In this document: in pieces, positions 5,993 to 8,790 of the stretch
Layout: each line of letters begins with the position of its first letter
Numbering within the stretch: position 1 is the stretch's first letter
Source: DATILL01 sp035476575
Lineage (GTDB): Bacteria; Actinomycetota; Actinomycetes; Mycobacteriales; JACQDL01
Reading direction: 5' to 3'
DNA: 8,790 nucleotides
Assembly: GCA_035476575.1 (NCBI GenBank)
Contig: DATILL010000147.1
Location: 1 to 8,790, forward strand
The notes under the pieces: model-generated
Databases searched by the model: none
What the model saw: only the letters and a program-made list of their open reading frames with translations
Told to the model about the DNA's origin: nothing
Translations under genes and position numbers: made by a program

Positions 5993-6014
5993 GTACCTGA
6001 CGTACGTCGCGTAC
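5993..6014. promoter_or_regulatory. 22-bp imperfect palindrome, candidate operator
   Basis: GACGTACGTC (5999-6008) is a perfect palindrome flanked at equal distance by GTAC (5993-5996 and 6011-6014), so 18 of 22 positions are symmetric. It lies between the gdhA stop and the -35 box of the toxin-antitoxin operon. Autoregulatory binding by the antitoxin is a reasonable guess. A role in ending gdhA transcription is less likely, because the centre has no loop. Confidence 0.45.
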
Positions 6015-6031
6015 TCCGGCCCAGACCGTGC

Positions 6032-7390
6032 TCAGACCACGCCCTGGGCCAGCATGGCGTCGGCGACCCGGCGAAAGCCGGCGATGTTGGCGCCGGTGAC
6101 GTAGTCCTCGGGGGCGCCGTACTCGGCGGCGGTCTCCCGGCACAGGTCGTGGATGCCGCCCATGATCTCGACCAGCCGGCGCTCGGTGTAGCCAAAGGTC
6201 CACCGCTGCCGGGCGGCGTTCTGCTGCATCTCCAGGGCGGACGTCGCGACCCCGCCGGCGTTGGCCGCCTTGCCCGGCCCGAAGGCCACCCCGGCATCGC
6301 GGAAGATCGCCACGGCGGCCGGCGTACACGGCATGTTCGCGCCCTCGGCGACGACCAGGACGCCGTTGGCGACCAGCCGGATCGCCTGCTCCTGCCCGAG
6401 CTCGTTCTGGGTGGCGCAGGGGAACGCCGCGGCGCACGGCACGTCGAAGACCGAGCCGCCAGGGCGGAACCGGGCCTTCGGCCGGAGCGCGGCGTACGCC
6501 GTGAGCCGCTCCCGGCGGACCTCCTTGACCTCCTTGAGCAGCCCCAGGTCGAGGCCGCGCTCGTCCACCAGGCAGCCGGCGGAGTCCGAGCAGGCGACCA
6601 CGGTGGCGCCCAGCGCGTGCAGCTTCTCAATGGCGTAAAGGGCGACGTTGCCGGAGCCGGAGACGACGGCGCGGCGGCCGGCCAGGGAGGTCTCGCGGGC
6701 GGCCAGCATGTGCTCGGCGAAGTACACGACGCCGTAGCCGGTGGCCTCGGTGCGCGCCGGGATGCCGCCCCAGCCGGTGCCCTTGCCGGTCAGGACGCCG
6801 GCCTCGTAGCGGTTGGTGATGCGCCGGTACTGGCCGAACAGGTAGCCGATCTCCCGGCCGCCGACGCCGATGTCGCCGGCCGGGACGTCGGTGCTCTCAC
6901 CGAGGTGCCGGTAGAGCTCGGTCATGAACGACTGGCAGAAGCGCATGATCTCACCCTCGGAGCGGCCGCGGGGGTCGAGGTCCGCGCCGCCCTTGCCGCC
7001 GCCGATGCCCAGCCCGGTGAGCGCGTTCTTGAAGATTTGCTCGAAGCCGAGAAACTTGACGATGCCGAGGTTCACGCTGGGATGGAAGCGCAGCCCACCC
7101 TTGTACGGCCCGAGGGCGCTGTTGAACTCGACCCGGAAGCCGCGGTTGACCTGGGTCCGGCCGGCGTCGTCTACCCAGGGGACGCGGAAGATGAGCTGCC
7201 GTTCCGGCTCGCACAGCCGGCTGAGGATGCCGGCCTCGGCGTACTCCGGGTGCCGTGCCAGGACGGGGCCGAGACAGTCCAGCACCTCCCGGGTGGCCTG
7301 GTGGAACTCCGGCTCGGCCGGGCTGCGCCGGGCGATGTCGGCGAGGACCGGCCCGAGGTCCGTCCGGTGGTCCGTCCGTACGGCGGTCAT
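6032..7390 (-). CDS. gdhA: NADP-type glutamate dehydrogenase
   Basis: A 452-residue hexameric class I glutamate dehydrogenase that reductively aminates 2-oxoglutarate with ammonium to glutamate; it is cytosolic and anabolic. Visible motifs are GPYKGGLRFHPSVN with Lys97, GGGKGGADLDP with the catalytic Lys133, and PAGDIGVGGREIGYL with Asp173. The Rossmann segment is VVSGSGNVA (242-250), followed by CSDSAG (267-272), which fits the NADP-preferring group rather than NAD-type enzymes. The C-terminal block WTFGYTERRLVEIM (397-410) is also typical, and the length is the family norm. The start ATG has GGGAGC upstream. It is divergent from the SRPBCC gene and lies 92 bases upstream of the toxin-antitoxin operon, which seems to have its own promoter. 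It could take up ammonium released by the ureide enzymes to the left, but nothing shows shared control. Confidence 0.97.
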   Translation of the reverse strand: MTAVRTDHRTDLGPVLADIARRSPAEPEFHQATREVLDCLGPVLARHPEYAEAGILSRLCEPERQLIFRVPWVDDAGRTQVNRGFRVEFNSALGPYKGGLRFHPSVNLGIVKFLGFEQIFKNALTGLGIGGGKGGADLDPRGRSEGEIMRFCQSFMTELYRHLGESTDVPAGDIGVGGREIGYLFGQYRRITNRYEAGVLTGKGTGWGGIPARTEATGYGVVYFAEHMLAARETSLAGRRAVVSGSGNVALYAIEKLHALGATVVACSDSAGCLVDERGLDLGLLKEVKEVRRERLTAYAALRPKARFRPGGSVFDVPCAAAFPCATQNELGQEQAIRLVANGVLVVAEGANMPCTPAAVAIFRDAGVAFGPGKAANAGGVATSALEMQQNAARQRWTFGYTERRLVEIMGGIHDLCRETAAEYGAPEDYVTGANIAGFRRVADAMLAQGVV

Positions 7391-7421
7391 GGCGGCTCCC
7401 GGGTCCGTGCCGGTCGGCTCC

Positions 7422-7446
7422 GTAACGGGGTGGTCCCGTCACGGGG
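7422..7446. repeat. 9-bp direct repeat upstream of gdhA, possible regulator site
   Basis: GTAACGGGG (7422-7430) and GTCACGGGG (7438-7446) are near-identical direct repeats 16 bp apart, about 30-55 bases upstream of the gdhA ATG. On the minus strand they read CCCCGTTAC and CCCCGTGAC. The GTnAC words recall half of a GlnR box, but the required partner word GAAAC at 11-bp spacing is absent, so the regulator is unknown. The rest of the 188-base divergent region (7391-7578) shows no clear promoter to me. Confidence 0.3.
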
Positions 7447-7578
7447 TTTGACGATGCTGTTCGACGCGAACGGGACCAGATGCCGGTGGAGCCGCGGTCA
7501 GGCCGGGGCGGAGGGCGGCTCTGGCGCCCGGCCCGGCTGTCATGATGGCCGGCGGAAACGTGAGAGCGGGGTGGACGG

Positions 7579-8055
7579 GTGGGCTGGAACGACTACCGCT
7601 TCCGCACCGAGTGGCGGGTGCCGGCCGGGCCGGACGAGGCGTACGCGGTGCTGGCGGCGCTGGAGGAGTATCCGCGCTGGTGGCCGGAGGTACGGCGGGT
7701 CGAGCTGGAGGGGGAGGAGGCCTACCGGGTCACCGTCCGGGCGCTGCTGCCGTACGAGCTGGTGTCCGTGGTGCGCGAGGACCGGCGGGACCCGGTCGCC
7801 GGGGTGCTCGAGGCGCGGATGACGGGGGATGTGAGCGGCTTCTCCCGCTGGACGGTCCATCCGGACGGGGATGGGGCGCTGCTGGTGTTCGAGGAGGAGG
7901 TGGAGGCCGGCAAGAGGCTGCTGCGCCGGCTGGCCTTCGTGGCCCGGCCGGCCTTCCGGGCCAACCACATGTTGATGATGCGGCACGGCGAGCGGGGCCT
8001 GCGCACGTACCTGGCCGGGTACCGTCTCGGCCGGGCGCATCCGGGGATGCCCTAG
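7579..8055 (+). CDS. SRPBCC-fold protein (polyketide cyclase/dehydrase-like)
   Basis: A 158-residue protein with the START/Bet v1-like helix-grip pattern: a first strand (YRFRTEWRVPAGPDEAYAVL, as two strands and a helix, 6-25), the usual YPRWWPEV after the first helix (31-38), a run of antiparallel strands (VELEGEEAYRVTVRALLPY, LVSVVRE, VSGFSRWTVHP, ALLVFEEEV) and a long C-terminal helix (114-147) that closes the hydrophobic pocket. Such proteins bind small lipophilic ligands. Genomic annotations call them polyketide cyclase/dehydrase, but this context has no polyketide genes, so no reaction can be assigned. The start is GTG 7579, with a GAGAGCGGGG purine-rich stretch upstream. It ends 14 bases before a tRNA gene and may be co-transcribed with it. 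Confidence 0.85.
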   Translation: MGWNDYRFRTEWRVPAGPDEAYAVLAALEEYPRWWPEVRRVELEGEEAYRVTVRALLPYELVSVVREDRRDPVAGVLEARMTGDVSGFSRWTVHPDGDGALLVFEEEVEAGKRLLRRLAFVARPAFRANHMLMMRHGERGLRTYLAGYRLGRAHPGMP

Positions 8056-8069
8056 CCTTGACCCTCTCC

Positions 8070-8146
8070 GGGGCGGTAGCTCAGCCGGTTAGAGCAGTGG
8101 ACTCATAATCCATCGGTCGCGGGTTCGAGCCCCGCCCGCCCCACCA
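8070..8146 (+). tRNA. tRNA with CAU anticodon (Ile2 or elongator Met)
   Basis: A full cloverleaf is present: acceptor GGGGCGG (8070-8076) pairs with CCGCCCC (8136-8142); D-stem GCTC/GAGC (8079-8082, 8092-8095); anticodon stem GTGGA/TCCAT with one G-U pair (8097-8101, 8109-8113); loop CTCATAA, so anticodon CAT is at 8104-8106; T-stem GCGGG/CCCGC with loop TTCGAGC (8119-8135); then A73 and an encoded CCA (8144-8146). The fully paired first acceptor base pair rules against initiator Met. The anticodon arm and variable region resemble bacterial tRNA-Ile2, whose C34 is changed to lysidine by TilS to read AUA, more than elongator Met, but this is a judgement. Its 3' half is also the end of a foreign integrase frame. 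Confidence 0.97.
8119..8146. mobile_element. likely attachment-site region in the 3' end of the tRNA
   Basis: A serine integrase remnant directly abuts the 3' end of the tRNA, convergent to it, as expected when an element has integrated there and restored the tRNA end. The T-arm, acceptor and CCA region is the most probable core. No second copy of this sequence is present elsewhere in the window, so the other end is outside it or lost, and the exact core cannot be set. Confidence 0.45.
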
Positions 8147-8210
8147 TGGCAGTCTTACTCGAACCCTGGCCCGCGAGGGCTAGGGCTGGTGAGGCTGTGA
8201 GGTTTTCTGT

Positions 8211-8240
8211 AGCGCCGTACCCGGTTTGGGGTGCGGCGCT
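8211..8240. terminator. hairpin downstream of the tRNA, between convergent units
   Basis: AGCGCCGTACCC (8211-8222) pairs over all 12 positions, including one G-U, with GGGTGCGGCGCT (8229-8240) around a 6-nt loop. It lies 64 bases after the tRNA CCA and within the non-conserved tail of the integrase frame. No T-run follows on either strand, so termination is plausible for this GC-rich genome but not certain. Confidence 0.45.
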
Positions 8241-8735
8241 GCTGCGTTGTGGGGCCGGTGTGGCGTGGAGGGCTGTGTGTGGCCTTCTGGTTTCGCTGGG
8301 GCGGTGGCGGGGGCCGGAGGTGGTGTCGGTGTCCTTGGGGTAGCCCTGCCACATGCTGTACGCCTCGGCTAGGAGGTTGAACGGCTCGCGTAGCTCGTGG
8401 CCGGTGATGGTGTCGCCGTCTACGTAGAGCTTGGTGAAGATGGTGCGGTTGAGGATGGTTCGGACGGCTTCGCTGCCGGTCTGGTACATCTGCTGTGGTG
8501 CTGTCATGAGGTCGAGCGCTTGTGTGATGAACTGGATTCCGTCGTCTAGTTGGTTTTCGGCTTGCTCCAATGTGCGTTGAATACGTTTGCGGTCTTCTCG
8601 GATGGTGGCGATTTTGTCGCGGAGTTTGTCTTTTGGCCAGCCTTCCTCTCAGGGCCGAGGCAAAGTCAGATGATCATGTCTTGACCTGGCAGTTCGTGGC
8701 TCGGGTCCGCGGCGTGGCGTGGGGACGGATGCGGC

Positions 8736-8790
8736 CTACGCGGTTTTGATGGTGGTTCTCATGCCTACCGTCATCCCGTTGAAGGCCACA
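8736..8790 (-). CDS. possible 3' end of a gene entering from the right edge
   Basis: On the minus strand the frame from 8789 to the TAG at 8736-8738 reads VAFNGMTVGMRTTIKTA. It is open to the window edge, so it could be the C-terminus of a gene of the integrated element. Seventeen residues are too few to recognise a family or to exclude chance. The 84 bases between this stop and the integrase remnant (8652-8735) hold nothing I can name. Confidence 0.2.
   Translation of the reverse strand, partial: VAFNGMTVGMRTTIKTA

Larger units (their letters stand above)
8103..8648 (-). pseudogene. large serine integrase, C-terminal remnant running into the tRNA
   Basis: Read from 8648 downwards, the frame EEGWPKDKLRDKIATIREDRKR to LEQAENQLDDGIQFITQALDLM is the coiled-coil-type C-terminal region of large serine recombinases. 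Then come VRTILNRTIFTKLYVDGDTITGHELREPFNLLAEA. Family members have about 450-600 residues. Here the catalytic N-terminus, the recombinase domain and the zinc ribbon are missing: TGA at 8649-8651 is in frame just upstream and no matching sequence continues in another frame to the window edge. After SMWQ (near 8346) the frame runs on through about 65 non-conserved residues and ends GRAGLEPATDGL, antisense to the tRNA 3' half, stopping at the TGA opposite the anticodon loop. GC is lower and codon use is more AT-tolerant than in the neighbours, a sign of transfer. No active recombinase can be made from it. Confidence 0.8.

Noticed and set aside
5511..6437. Longer version of the antitoxin frame starting at 6437
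   Set aside because: The extra N-terminal part lies over gdhA on the same strand in another frame and is Arg/Gly-rich; the GTG at 5939 with GGGAGGAG upstream fits the family start.
7422..7446. Canonical GlnR box upstream of gdhA
   Set aside because: GTnAC words are present, but the GAAAC partner at the needed 11-bp offset is not.
5897..7822. 641-residue plus-strand open frame
   Set aside because: It is antisense to the full length of gdhA and then runs out of frame over the SRPBCC gene; low-complexity Ala/Gly/Arg/Asp composition and no recognisable domain.
8146..8343. 65-residue plus-strand frame after the tRNA
   Set aside because: No ribosome binding site, no recognisable domain, it starts in the tRNA CCA and crosses a hairpin; opposite to the integrase remnant tail.

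Overview
The window is very GC-rich, with many GTG starts, GC-biased third positions and a -10-only promoter. These point to a high-GC actinobacterium. A Micromonosporaceae-like genome (Micromonospora, Actinoplanes, Salinispora) is my best guess from codon and word usage, but nothing in the window proves it.

Layout, left to right. Positions 1-121 are a 13-bp minisatellite that runs into a decayed, fused remnant of two neighbouring hydantoinase/oxoprolinase-type genes (hyuA-like then hyuB-like, 129-1534). The remnant carries an in-frame stop, an apparent 10-bp insertion, single-base indels and two large internal deletions. A 215-bp spacer (1535-1749) follows, holding a diverged 50-bp tandem repeat built around GGTCACC, a 14-bp inverted repeat and a likely leaderless promoter. 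Next comes a plus-strand group: carbamate kinase (1750-2901), a ring-opening amidohydrolase of the barbiturase/cyanuric acid hydrolase family (2829-3968) and an alpha/beta hydrolase (3988-5028). A long near-perfect hairpin (5034-5099) separates it from a convergent minus-strand group.

The minus-strand group reads from right to left: NADP-type glutamate dehydrogenase (7390-6032), then a two-gene operon (5939-5511 and 5514-5068) that looks like a toxin-antitoxin pair. The putative antitoxin appears to join a Phd/YefM-like N-terminus to a HicB-like segment, and its partner has HicA-like features. Divergent from gdhA is a small SRPBCC-fold protein (7579-8055), followed closely by a tRNA gene with a CAU anticodon (8070-8146). 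Abutting the 3' end of the tRNA is the C-terminal remnant of a large serine integrase (8648-8103, minus) whose reading frame runs into the tRNA. This is the scar or edge of an integrated element with lower GC than the rest.

Functionally, the left half looks like a nitrogen-scavenging locus for cyclic ureides: a ring-opening amidohydrolase beside carbamate kinase, next to the wreck of an ATP-dependent hydantoinase/carboxylase-type enzyme. Glutamate dehydrogenase, which assimilates ammonium, lies nearby but on the other strand. The most unusual material is the putative hybrid toxin-antitoxin pair, the repeat-rich boundaries (13-bp, 50-bp and 45-bp repeats, long hairpin) and the integrase/tRNA junction.
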